Positions 1 to 8,313 of a stretch of DNA of 49,083 nucleotides are shown piece after piece; positions within the stretch are counted from its first letter, which is position 1; each line of letters opens with the position of its first letter. Below the pieces are notes generated by a model. It was given only the letters and a program-made list of their open reading frames with translations, did not search any database and was not told the DNA's origin. Where the stretch lies: contig CACXGR010000262.1 of the NCBI GenBank assembly GCA_902767235.1, positions 1-49,083 on the forward strand, read 5' to 3'. This DNA comes from an uncultured Lachnospiraceae bacterium. GTDB taxonomy: Bacteria; Bacillota; Clostridia; Lachnospirales; Lachnospiraceae. The translations under genes were made by a program, and so were the position numbers.

Positions 1-2196
1 GAGAGCGAGAAGACAAAGGGGGAGATCTTTATCTCCCCGGACATTGCGATCTGCGACGACTGCAGGAGAGAACTTGAGGACCCCGGTGACCGCAGATACC
101 TGCATCCCTTCATCAACTGCACCTGCTGCGGCCCCAGGCTCACCATACTGGATGCCCTTCCCTACGACAGGGAGCGGACCAGCATGAAAATGTTCCCCAT
201 GTGCCCGGTATGTGAGCGGGAATACCACTCCCCGCTCAGCAGAAGGTACGACGCACAGCCTGTCTGCTGCAACGACTGCGGACCGGAGGTGTATCTGGCG
301 GGCGATCATGAGGTGAGGGGGCGCGAGGCCATCACATACACCCGGCGTGTCATTTCGCAGGGCGGCATTGCCGCTGTCAAGGGGATCGGCGGATTTCATC
401 TGTGCTGCGACGCGTCCAATGAGGAGGCGGTCGCAGAGCTCCGCAGGAGAAAGAACAGACCTGCAAAACCCTTTGCCGTGATGATGCGGGATGAGAAGGC
501 CGTGGAGCGGGAGTGCGAAATGAGCGCGGCACAGCGGGAGATCCTGACCGGGCACCAGAAACCGATCCTGCTGCTGTCAAAGAAAGAGGGCGGAAAGCTC
601 TGCAGGGGGATCGCGCCCGGCAATCCCACCGTCGGCGTCATGCTGCCCTATGCCCCGGTGCAGGTGCTTCTCTTTGACTACCCGGACGGCATCACCATGC
701 CGGACTGTCTGGTCATGACCAGCGGCAACATATCGGGCGCACCGATCTGCCGGGACGACACAGAGGCGATGCAGGAGCTGGGAAATATCTGCGACTGCAT
801 TTTGTCCCACAACCGAAAGATACGGATCCGGGCGGACGACTCCGTCATGGATTTCTTTGAGGGAGCGCCCTACATGATCAGAAGGTCCCGCGGATATGCG
901 CCGCTTCCCTACATGCTCTCCAAGTGGGATGAAGCTGCAGAGAAGATCTCCGGCGCCGGCGTGCTGGCCATCGGAGGAGAGCTCAAGAACACATTTTGTA
1001 TCGGGACAGGGGGGCTCTTTTATCCCTCGTCCTATATCGGGGATCTGGCGGACGTCCGAAGCGTGCGGGCGCTGGAGGAGACGATCGAGCGCTATGCATC
1101 CCTTCTGGAAGTCAGGCCGGATGTGATCGCCTGTGACCTGCATCCGAGGTACAATTCCCTTATCGTTGCGGAGAAAATGGCGGAGCGAATGGGCGGGGAA
1201 AACGGCAGCGGTCCGCTTCCCGTCATCAAAGTACAGCACCACTACGCGCACATTCTCAGCTGTATGGCGGAGAACGACCATCACGGCCCGGTCATCGGCG
1301 TGTCCATGGACGGGACCGGTTTCGGAACGGACGGGACCATATGGGGCGGCGAGATCCTGACAGCGGACTACAGGGGCTTTACCAGAGACGCCTCGATAAA
1401 GCCCTTCCTGCAGGTGGGCGGTGACATGTCGTCCCGGGACGGATGGAGGATCGCGGTGTCCATGCTCAGCACAATGGCCAGCCGCGGGGTATTTGAAAGG
1501 GAGGATGCAGAGCCGGGAGAGACGGCCTCTTTACCGGATGTGACAGAATTAGCCGGACTTTTGGGCCTGTGCACGGCACAGGAAGCATCGGTCATATCGA
1601 AGATGGCGCGCAGGAAGATGAACGCGGTGACATCCACCAGCGCGGGCCGGCTGTTTGATGCGGTCAGCGCGATCTGCGGCATATGCAGGCACTCCACATT
1701 CGAGGGAGAGGCTTCAATGGCGCTGGAGTTTGCGGCGGAGCGCTATGAGAAAGGGGCGGCAGAGGCGGAGATGGAAACCGCGCAAAAGAGCGATGCGTAT
1801 GGGCGCACAGGAGGTCCCGCGGACATTCCGGCCAGGGAGGCGGGGAGATGGATCCTGCCGACCGGGGAGATCGTCGCGGATATCGTGCGGCAAAGGCTGG
1901 AGGGAGAGGATCCGGACCGGCTGGCGTGGATCTTCCACAGGCGTCTGGCGGACCAGGTCATCGCCTGCTGCGTCCGCATCAGAGAGGAAAAGGGGATCAC
2001 AGCTGCAGCGCTGAGCGGCGGCTGTTTCCAGAACAGACTGCTGCTCGGATTTGTGAGGGACGGCCTGCGGGCAGAGGGATTTGAGGTGCTCACGCATCAT
2101 CTTGTGCCGCCCAATGACGGCGGGATCGCCCTGGGACAGGCCGCTGCCGCCATGCAGGCGCTGGCAGACGGAAGGATAGAGATCAGGAAGCAGTAA
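1..2196 (+). CDS. hypF: Carbamoyltransferase HypF, 5' end cut by the window
   Basis: HypF makes the cyanide ligand precursor for [NiFe]-hydrogenases: it turns carbamoyl phosphate and ATP into a carbamoyl adenylate and passes the group to the C-terminal cysteine of HypE. Reading frame 1 is open from the first base, and the residues before the first Met (SPDIAICDDC...) are typical HypF, so the gene starts upstream. About 95 residues, the acylphosphatase domain, are missing from view. Visible are two zinc-finger-like repeats (CDDC/CTCC and CPVC/CNDC), a YrdC-like domain starting around VKGIGGFHLCCDA, and a Kae1-like C-terminal domain with VQHHYAH, GVSMDGTGFG and LSGGCFQNR. It lies 11 bp before hypC in the same operon. 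No frameshift is seen. The family call is secure; only the N-terminus is unseen. Confidence 0.95.
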   Translation, partial: ESEKTKGEIFISPDIAICDDCRRELEDPGDRRYLHPFINCTCCGPRLTILDALPYDRERTSMKMFPMCPVCEREYHSPLSRRYDAQPVCCNDCGPEVYLAGDHEVRGREAITYTRRVISQGGIAAVKGIGGFHLCCDASNEEAVAELRRRKNRPAKPFAVMMRDEKAVERECEMSAAQREILTGHQKPILLLSKKEGGKLCRGIAPGNPTVGVMLPYAPVQVLLFDYPDGITMPDCLVMTSGNISGAPICRDDTEAMQELGNICDCILSHNRKIRIRADDSVMDFFEGAPYMIRRSRGYAPLPYMLSKWDEAAEKISGAGVLAIGGELKNTFCIGTGGLFYPSSYIGDLADVRSVRALEETIERYASLLEVRPDVIACDLHPRYNSLIVAEKMAERMGGENGSGPLPVIKVQHHYAHILSCMAENDHHGPVIGVSMDGTGFGTDGTIWGGEILTADYRGFTRDASIKPFLQVGGDMSSRDGWRIAVSMLSTMASRGVFEREDAEPGETASLPDVTELAGLLGLCTAQEASVISKMARRKMNAVTSTSAGRLFDAVSAICGICRHSTFEGEASMALEFAAERYEKGAAEAEMETAQKSDAYGRTGGPADIPAREAGRWILPTGEIVADIVRQRLEGEDPDRLAWIFHRRLADQVIACCVRIREEKGITAAALSGGCFQNRLLLGFVRDGLRAEGFEVLTHHLVPPNDGGIALGQAAAAMQALADGRIEIRKQ

Positions 2197-2207
2197 AGGA
2201 GATCAAT

Positions 2208-2420
2208 ATGTGTGTCGGATTATCAGCAAGAGTAGTGAAGATCAATGAAAACGGGATGGCGCTCGTGGACGCCAGCGGTGCCAAAAGACAGGTCTCCGCA
2301 CAGCTTCTGCAGGACCTGGAGCCCGGCGACTATGTCATGGTCCACGCCGGTGCGGCCATCGCAAAGATCACAAATGACGATGTGACAGAGACAGAGGAGC
2401 TGCTGGAGGAATACTTATGA
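2208..2420 (+). CDS. hypC: Hydrogenase assembly chaperone HypC
   Basis: HypC is a small chaperone that works with HypD to carry the Fe(CN)2CO unit to a [NiFe]-hydrogenase large subunit. The 70-residue protein has the usual family length and begins MCVGL, with the essential Cys2 after the start Met. The remainder (VVKINENGMALVDASG, then LEPGDYVMVHAGAAIAKI) is a typical HypC beta-barrel. The start follows AAGGAG closely. One oddity: the residue after MCVGL is Ser where HypC proteins usually have Pro. The end overlaps hypD by 4 bp (ATGA), so the two are translationally coupled. Confidence 0.93.
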   Translation: MCVGLSARVVKINENGMALVDASGAKRQVSAQLLQDLEPGDYVMVHAGAAIAKITNDDVTETEELLEEYL

Positions 2421-3487
2421 CGGCCGCAGAGGGAAAGGAAAAGAGAGACGCGGGCAGAAGATCGGCGCTGGAGATCCTGAAAAACTACAGCGGCCCGGAC
2501 GTCCGGATCATGGAGGTGTGCGGGACCCACACACACGAGATCTTCAGGCTGGGGATCCGGAAGATCCTTCCTCCGTCCGTGAAGATGATCTCCGGGCCGG
2601 GATGTCCGGTGTGTGTGACGCCGGTCAATTATATCGACGAGGCACTTATGCTGGCCGGGGAGCACGGCTGCACGATCTGCACCTTCGGGGACCTCGTGAG
2701 AGTTCCCGGCACATCGTCCAGCCTGCAGAAGCAAAGAGGCGCCGGGGCAAAGGTAAAAGTGGTCTACGCTCCTTCTGACGCAGTGGAATACGCCGCAGCC
2801 CATCCCGGGGAGCAGGTCGTCTTTCTCTCGGTCGGATTCGAGACGACGACGCCGTCGGTCTGCCTGGCGGTGAAAGACGCCATGGAGAGGGGCGTGGAGA
2901 ATTTCTCTGTCTTGACAGCCAACAAGACCATGCCGGGCGCCTATGAAGCCATGAAGGACAGCACAGATCTCTTTCTGTATCCGGGACACGTGCATGCGAT
3001 CATAGGGACCGGGATCTGCGAGCAGCTGGCGGAGAGAGGCGTCAGCGGCATTTGTGCCGGATTTACGGCCCCGGAGCTCGTGACCGCGCTCGCTGTCGGC
3101 GTGACCCGGTTTGAGAGAGGGGAGCCTTTCTTTGTAAACTGCTATCCCAGAGTCGTCAAAGCGGAGGGACAGCCCGCGGCGGTCCGGCTGGTGGCGGAGA
3201 TGATGGAGCCCTGTGACAGTGAGTGGAGAGGGATCGGAGAGATCCCCCTGTCCGGTATGAAGCTCCGGGAGAAGTATGCGTCGTATGACGCAAGGGTCCG
3301 ATTCAGTCTGCCCAAAGTCACAGGCAGGGTCAATCCCGCCTGCCGCTGCGGCGAGGTGCTTCAGGGCAAGTGCCTGCCCTCGGACTGCCCGGTCTTTGGA
3401 AAAGGATGCACGCCCGAGCACCCGGTGGGCGCCTGTATGGTGTCGGGTGAAGGCGCATGTTCGGCGTTTTATTTGTACGGAGGTTGA
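2417..3487 (+). CDS. hypD: Hydrogenase maturation iron-sulfur protein HypD
   Basis: HypD is the iron-sulfur scaffold on which, with HypC and HypE, the Fe(CN)2CO group is built. The 356-residue product has the expected length and all signature blocks: EVCGTHTHE near residue 34, SGPGCPVCVTP near residue 60, VGFETTTPS near residue 142, and a C-terminal cysteine-rich segment (CRCGEVLQGK, DCPVFGKGC, GACMVSGEGAC) that carries the [4Fe-4S] ligands. It overlaps the hypC stop and ends one base before hypE. With all motifs intact the protein should be functional. The call is secure by motif. Confidence 0.95.
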   Translation: MTAAEGKEKRDAGRRSALEILKNYSGPDVRIMEVCGTHTHEIFRLGIRKILPPSVKMISGPGCPVCVTPVNYIDEALMLAGEHGCTICTFGDLVRVPGTSSSLQKQRGAGAKVKVVYAPSDAVEYAAAHPGEQVVFLSVGFETTTPSVCLAVKDAMERGVENFSVLTANKTMPGAYEAMKDSTDLFLYPGHVHAIIGTGICEQLAERGVSGICAGFTAPELVTALAVGVTRFERGEPFFVNCYPRVVKAEGQPAAVRLVAEMMEPCDSEWRGIGEIPLSGMKLREKYASYDARVRFSLPKVTGRVNPACRCGEVLQGKCLPSDCPVFGKGCTPEHPVGACMVSGEGACSAFYLYGG

Positions 3488-3488
3488 G

Positions 3489-4508
3489 ATGAAAAATGAA
3501 GCAGTAAGCGGCACGGTCACACTGGCGCACGGAGCGGGAGGAAAGCAGACCTCCGAGCTCATTGACAGGATATTCAAGCGGCATTTTGCCAACCCCCTCT
3601 TCACGGCCGACGACGCCGCCGTGATCGAGATGGAAAAGGGACGGATCGCGATGTCGACAGACAGCTTTATCGTATCCCCCGCCTTCTTTGCGGGCGGAAA
3701 CATCGGCAAACTGGCGATCTGCGGCACTGTCAACGATCTGGCCTGCATGGGCGCTGTGCCCAAATATCTCACCTGCGCCTTCGTGATCGAAGAGGGATTT
3801 GAGATCAAAAAGCTGGAGGAGATCGCGGAAGCGATGGAAAAGACCGCGCTGGAGGCAGGCGTCTGCATCGTCGCGGGTGACACCAAAGTGACGGGCAAAG
3901 GACAGGCAGACGGCGTTTTCATCAACACCACGGGCGTGGGCATCATTCCGGAAGGAATCCGCACGTCCGGCGCGCTTGCCGCGCCAGGAGACGTCGTCAT
4001 TGTCACCGGCGATATCGGGCGGCATGGCTGCACCATCCTTTTGGAGAGAGATGACTTCGGGATCGAGGCAGATGTGACCAGCGACTGCGCACCGCTGGGA
4101 AAGGCCGTGCAGGCTGCCCTGCAGGCGGTGCCGGACATCCATGTGATCCGGGACGCCACCAGGGGCGGCGTCGGAACGGTACTGTATGAGATCGCGGGCC
4201 AAAGCGGCGTGGGCGTCAATCTCGACGCGGCGTCCATACCCGTGGATCCGTCTGTCAGGGGCGTCTGCGGCCTTCTGGGGCTGGAACCGCTCTATCTGGC
4301 CTGCGAGGGAAGACTGGTGATGGTGTGCCCCGAAGACAAGGCCCCGCAGCTTCTTGAGGCGCTCCGCGGCTGCAGGTACACGGAAGGCGCTGCCGTGATC
4401 GGCAGGATCACGAAGGAGATGCCGGGCAGAGTCACAATGACGACGCAGATCGGGGCGCAGACGCTCCTCCCGCAGCCCGGAAATGAGCTGCTGCCCAGGA
4501 TCTGCTGA
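3489..4508 (+). CDS. hypE: Hydrogenase maturation dehydratase HypE
   Basis: HypE accepts the carbamoyl group from HypF on its C-terminal cysteine and dehydrates it with ATP to a thiocyanate, the source of the CN ligands. The 339-residue protein is of normal length, opens with the HGAGGKQTSELI motif, contains FTADDAAVIE and RDATRGGVGTVL of the PurM/HypE fold, and ends in PRIC, so the reactive terminal cysteine is present. I chose ATG 3489, preceded by GGAGG at about 3479, over an in-frame upstream start that would overlap hypD by more than 200 bp. The spacing to hypD is one base. Confidence 0.95.
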   Translation: MKNEAVSGTVTLAHGAGGKQTSELIDRIFKRHFANPLFTADDAAVIEMEKGRIAMSTDSFIVSPAFFAGGNIGKLAICGTVNDLACMGAVPKYLTCAFVIEEGFEIKKLEEIAEAMEKTALEAGVCIVAGDTKVTGKGQADGVFINTTGVGIIPEGIRTSGALAAPGDVVIVTGDIGRHGCTILLERDDFGIEADVTSDCAPLGKAVQAALQAVPDIHVIRDATRGGVGTVLYEIAGQSGVGVNLDAASIPVDPSVRGVCGLLGLEPLYLACEGRLVMVCPEDKAPQLLEALRGCRYTEGAAVIGRITKEMPGRVTMTTQIGAQTLLPQPGNELLPRIC

Positions 4509-4524
4509 CCCCGGAGGATGAACC

Positions 4525-4794
4525 ATGAGCAAAGACACAAGAGTAGCCGTGATCTCGATCATCGTGGAGAACGAGTCGGTCACGCAGAAGATCAATGAGA
4601 TCCTGCACGAGTACCGCGCCTGCATCATCGGGAGAATGGGCATTCCTTACAGAGATAAAGGGATCAGTATCATCAGTGTGGCTGTGGATGCGCCGCAGGA
4701 AGAGATCAGTGCGCTCTCCGGCAAGATCGGCAGACTTCCGGGCATCAGCACCAAGACGGCATATTCCAACGTCATAACAAAGGCGGAAATATAG
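4525..4794 (+). CDS. TM1266-family putative regulator of the iron-only hydrogenase system
   Basis: This 89-residue protein matches the small ACT/NikR-C-like family often found beside hydE, hydF and hydG (TM1266 type). Recognisable features are the opening RVAVISIIVEN strand, IGRMGIPYRDKGISIISV in the middle and the ending LPGISTKTAYSNVIT. The family is annotated as a putative regulator of iron-only hydrogenase systems, but its ligand and target are not established. There is no DNA-binding domain in the sequence, so any regulation would be by oligomerisation or a partner protein. GGAGG at about 4512 precedes the start. Its position directly before the nitrogenase-like genes ties those genes to the hydrogenase maturases. 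Confidence 0.82.
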   Translation: MSKDTRVAVISIIVENESVTQKINEILHEYRACIIGRMGIPYRDKGISIISVAVDAPQEEISALSGKIGRLPGISTKTAYSNVITKAEI

Positions 4795-4807
4795 AGGCGG
4801 ATTGATC

Positions 4808-7006
4808 ATGATCAGATTGGCATTTTACGGAAAAGGCGGTATCGGCAAATCGACCACGGTGTCGAATCTGGCTGTGTGCTGGTCGCGCAGAGGATTGACC
4901 GTTCTGCTGATCGGATGCGATCCCAAGGCGGATGCATCGATCTTCATACGGGAGGGAGCGAAGATCCCCACTGTAATGGATAAGGTCCGGTCCAGGGAGC
5001 CTTTTTCTGTCGGCGACATCGTATATGTGAAAGAGACAGAAAACGGCGGCAGGATCATCTGCGCGGAGGCGGGCGGTCCCCTTCCCGGCAGAGGCTGCGC
5101 CGGCAGAGGCATCATCACTGCGCTGGATACCCTGAGGGAAAAGGGGATCATGGACAAATACAGGCCGGACATCGTGCTCTACGATATTTTGGGAGACGTC
5201 GTATGCGGCGGATTTGCCATGCCCATGCGCGACGGATATGCGGACCGTGTGTACATCGTCACGTCAGGGGAAAATATGTCGATCTATGCGGCGGCCAATA
5301 TAGGGCTCGCCGTGGAGCAGTACAGAGAACGCGGCTATGCGCGGCTCGGCGGCCTCATCCTGAACGAAAGAAAGGTCAAAAGAGAGCCGGAAAAGGTTCA
5401 GGAGCTGGCAGACGAGCTGGGAACTTCTGTGATCGGAACGGTTCCCCGGTCGGACCTCGTCCAGGAGGCGGAGGAGATCGGCAAAACGGTCAGCGAGGCC
5501 TTTCCCCGCTCTGAGATCGCAAAGCGCTACGCGGATCTGGCAGACCGGATCGCCGGAGAATGCAGCATAGCGTATCCGGCCGCCCAGGAGCCGGACCCGG
5601 TACCTGCCGGACACCTGTCTATGGCTGATCCCTTAAAGGATCTCAGTGCGGCTTGCAGGATCCCGGTGGGACAAGCTTCTTTTCCGGCGCCCTTTGCCGC
5701 CGGCCTGGAGTTCAATCCGCCTGTTCACGAGACCTGGAACATCGTGCACATCGGCATGCTGATGCCGCAGTCTCATCAGATCTATATCTGCGCCGACAAC
5801 TGCATGCGGGGTGTCGTCATGACGGCGGCGGAGATGAATGCCATGGACAGGTTTTCCTGTGTGGTGCTGGAAGAAGCGGACATCCATGCCGGAAATCTCG
5901 AGGAGATCACGCTGGAGGGGGTCACAGACGTGCTTGAAAAGCTTCGGAAAAGGAGGGGGGAGGACAAAATGCCGAAGGCGGTCCTGATCTTTCCGGTCTG
6001 CCTGCACCACTTCATGGGATGTGACATGAAATACGTCTACGAACAGCTGGCGGAGCGATTTAAGGAGATCACGTTTGTCAAAGGGTGGATGGATCCGATC
6101 ATGCAGAAGACGGGTCCCTCGCCGGACCAAAAGCTGAGAAAAGCCATGATGGATGTCCTTCAGCCCTCCGCATCAGAAAAGGCCGGAACGGCGCTGCTGG
6201 GAGATATCTACGCACTGGATCCGGACAGCGAGCTCATGCGCCTGATCAAAGCGGCCGACAAAAAGGCGGGCATCCGTTCCCTGCCTCTTCAGATCCAGGA
6301 CTGCCGCACACTGGCGGAGTACCGCGCCCTGTCCGCAAGAAGCGTGCTGATCACCAGAAGCCCTCTTGCGGCGGCTTCGGTCAGACAGACAGCGCGCAGG
6401 ATCGGGGCGCAGGCGCTCTGTCTGCCCGCGGAGACCGGATATGCAAAGATACGGGAACAGCTTGAGGCAGCGGCCCAGGTGATGGGTATATCGCTCGCGG
6501 AAGCCGGGATCGACACAGGAGCGGAAGAAGAGCGCTGTGAGCGGGCGCTGGGCAGACTCCGCGAGAGGATCTCGGATACGCCGATCGCACTGGACGCGGT
6601 CTCTGTCTCGAGGCCGCTGGGCTTTGCCCGCCTCCTCATCGAACACGGATTGAATGTGAGAGAGATCTATCTGGACGCGATCCTTACAGAGGAGGAGAGC
6701 GATTTTACGTGGCTTGCAGATCATTCCCCCGATCTCCTTCTGTGCAGCACGATCCATGTAGGCGGACGCTTTCTTCACGCCGGGCGGCTGGGCAAAGACC
6801 ACAGCCGGTATCTGGCTGTGGGGCCCAAGGCCGCCTGGTATTGCGGCACGGCCCATTTTGTGAACCTGGTCGACCAGGGCGGCATGTGGGGATACAGCGC
6901 GATCCGCAAGCTGGCAGCCCTCATGGAGGAGGCCTGCCGCATCGCCAAAGACACACGGGATCTTGTGCCCAGAAAGGGCCTGGGCTGTGAGAGCATGCTG
7001 CTTTGA
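4808..7006 (+). CDS. Nitrogenase-like fusion: NifH-type Fe protein joined to a NifD-type domain
   Basis: A single uninterrupted 732-residue protein. Residues 1-250 are a complete NifH-type ATP-driven reductase: P-loop GKGGIGKST near residue 8, GCDPKAD at 37, GCAGRG with Cys97 and Arg100, and DILGDVVCGGFAMP with Cys133, so both [4Fe-4S] cysteines remain. Residues about 250-305 form a linker. From about 306 onward it is nitrogenase component 1: CADNCMRGVV (Cys328) aligns with NifD Cys62, EEADIHAGNLEEI with the NifD GG segment, and PVCLHHFMGCD (Cys398) with NifD Cys154. The segment holding NifD Cys88 is absent. His683 falls where NifD His442 would be, tentatively. Start ATG 4808 has AGGCGG 7 bp upstream; a TTG six bases earlier is less likely. 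The substrate is unknown; this is not a true nitrogenase, since nifE, nifN and nifB are not in view. Confidence 0.88.
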   Translation: MIRLAFYGKGGIGKSTTVSNLAVCWSRRGLTVLLIGCDPKADASIFIREGAKIPTVMDKVRSREPFSVGDIVYVKETENGGRIICAEAGGPLPGRGCAGRGIITALDTLREKGIMDKYRPDIVLYDILGDVVCGGFAMPMRDGYADRVYIVTSGENMSIYAAANIGLAVEQYRERGYARLGGLILNERKVKREPEKVQELADELGTSVIGTVPRSDLVQEAEEIGKTVSEAFPRSEIAKRYADLADRIAGECSIAYPAAQEPDPVPAGHLSMADPLKDLSAACRIPVGQASFPAPFAAGLEFNPPVHETWNIVHIGMLMPQSHQIYICADNCMRGVVMTAAEMNAMDRFSCVVLEEADIHAGNLEEITLEGVTDVLEKLRKRRGEDKMPKAVLIFPVCLHHFMGCDMKYVYEQLAERFKEITFVKGWMDPIMQKTGPSPDQKLRKAMMDVLQPSASEKAGTALLGDIYALDPDSELMRLIKAADKKAGIRSLPLQIQDCRTLAEYRALSARSVLITRSPLAAASVRQTARRIGAQALCLPAETGYAKIREQLEAAAQVMGISLAEAGIDTGAEEERCERALGRLRERISDTPIALDAVSVSRPLGFARLLIEHGLNVREIYLDAILTEEESDFTWLADHSPDLLLCSTIHVGGRFLHAGRLGKDHSRYLAVGPKAAWYCGTAHFVNLVDQGGMWGYSAIRKLAALMEEACRIAKDTRDLVPRKGLGCESMLL

Positions 7007-7019
7007 CGGACGGACCGCA

Positions 7020-7050
7020 GCGGAGCATCCGCTAAGGCGCAATGCGCCTT
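7020..7050 (+). other. Two adjacent small hairpins between the nitrogenase-like genes
   Basis: Two perfect inverted repeats sit back to back in the 59-bp gap: GCGGA-GCA-TCCGC at 7020-7032 and AAGGCGC-AAT-GCGCCTT at 7034-7050. Neither is followed by a run of T, so termination is unlikely. They could tune mRNA stability or the ratio of the two subunits. Their position just before the TGGAGG ribosome site also argues for the start at 7066 rather than 7042, which lies in the loop of the second hairpin. Confidence 0.55.
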
Positions 7051-7065
7051 CACATGGAGGATAAT

Positions 7066-8256
7066 ATGAGACAGACTTACAGGATCCTGCCGGTTTATTC
7101 CGGGGACGTCTCCGGCGTATGTTCGGCGCTGTATGAGCTGGGCGGGATGGTCGTGATGCACGACCCGTCGGGCTGCAATTCCACCTACAATACCCACGAC
7201 GAGACGCGCTGGTATGACCATGACAGCCTGATCTTTCTGTCCGGTCTTTGTGAGCCGGACGCCATCATGGGAAATGACGACAAGTTCATAGACGATGTGA
7301 TCAGGGCGGCCGCAGCCTGTTCGCCGGCATTTATCGCGCTGTGCAATTCGCCCGTCCCTTATCTGACCGGGACGGACTTTGCGGGCATCAGCGCGGTCAT
7401 CGAGGTGAGGACCGGTATACCGGTCTTCTATGTCCCGACAAACGGGATGCACGACTACATAAGCGGCGCGGGGATGGCCTGGGAACGGCTGGCACGGAAA
7501 TGGTTCGGCGAAGACAAAAACCGTCCGGCGCACGCCGGATCTTGTCCCGGTGCCCCAAAGGTCAGTGTGCTCGGCATGACGCCGCTGGATTTTGCCGCCG
7601 CCGGATGCGGGGACGCTCTCCAAAAAGTGCTGAGAGAGGGCGGCTTTGCGGCAGGCCCGGTATGGGCTATGGGCAGCTCCCTGCGGGAAATAGAGAAAAC
7701 GCCCTCGGCAGACGTCAATCTGGTGGTATCGGCGTCCGGTCTTCCCCTCGCAAAGTACCTGCACAGGCGGTTCGGGACGCCATGGACAGCCGGACTTCCC
7801 CTGCCCGGCCATACCGGCGGCGTGTTCCGCTCAATTGAGGAGGCAGTGGACAGCGGCAGCTGCGGCTGTGCTTACATGAGGGACCTGCCGGAAGGCTCCT
7901 GTGCATGCACAGCGCCGGAGGTCATCGTGATCGGTGAGCCGGTCAGCGCCTGCAGCATCGCTTATGTCTGCGAATCCAAAGGGTTGACCACCCGGGTCAT
8001 TGCCGCCACAGAAGGCAGTGAAGACCTGATCCGCCCCGGCGATCTCGTCTGCCGCGGCGAAGAAGAGACAGAGAACGCGCTCAGCGGCTTGTGCCGGCCG
8101 GGCACCAGGGTCCTTGCGGATCCCATGTACGAACGGATCTGCCCGGCGGGAACGGACTTTATCCCGATCCCTCATCTTGCTTTTTCAGGCAGGGTATACC
8201 GGAGCAGATTTATGAATCTTTTTGAAGCGGAAACCGCCCGCGGAATATTCGGCTGA
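7066..8256 (+). CDS. Nitrogenase component 1-like protein, NifK-like partner
   Basis: The 396-residue product reads as nitrogenase component 1, closest to the NifK side. HDPSGC (Cys37) aligns with the NifK HGSQGC motif (Cys95), PDAIMGND with the NifK EDAAVFGG segment, and FIALCNSPVPYLTGTD with the region around NifK Cys153. In an ungapped reading Ser12 takes the place of NifK Cys70 and Pro that of Cys153, while Cys19, Cys62 and Cys93 lie nearby in non-standard positions. The C-terminal half has a second Rossmann-like segment and ends HLAFSGRVYRSRF. Start 7066 is chosen because TGGAGG lies 5 bp before it. It presumably pairs with the NifD domain of the gene upstream to form the catalytic core. 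The function and any cofactor are unknown. Confidence 0.8.
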   Translation: MRQTYRILPVYSGDVSGVCSALYELGGMVVMHDPSGCNSTYNTHDETRWYDHDSLIFLSGLCEPDAIMGNDDKFIDDVIRAAAACSPAFIALCNSPVPYLTGTDFAGISAVIEVRTGIPVFYVPTNGMHDYISGAGMAWERLARKWFGEDKNRPAHAGSCPGAPKVSVLGMTPLDFAAAGCGDALQKVLREGGFAAGPVWAMGSSLREIEKTPSADVNLVVSASGLPLAKYLHRRFGTPWTAGLPLPGHTGGVFRSIEEAVDSGSCGCAYMRDLPEGSCACTAPEVIVIGEPVSACSIAYVCESKGLTTRVIAATEGSEDLIRPGDLVCRGEEETENALSGLCRPGTRVLADPMYERICPAGTDFIPIPHLAFSGRVYRSRFMNLFEAETARGIFG

Positions 8257-8313
8257 TCCGGTGTATCCGGCACAGCGGCGGTCAGGGACATATGACAAAC
8301 GGAGGTGATCAGT

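Noticed and set aside
2330..4237. Long minus-strand open frame of 635 codons over hypD and hypE
   Set aside because: It lies opposite two clear genes, has no ribosome site and its low-complexity translation is a shadow of GC-rich coding sequence. The same applies to long opposing frames at 22816-25134 and 39039-40643.
4808..8256. A true nitrogen-fixing nitrogenase
   Set aside because: The canonical P-cluster ligand set is incomplete, both component 1 parts are short, and no nifB, nifE or nifN is present.
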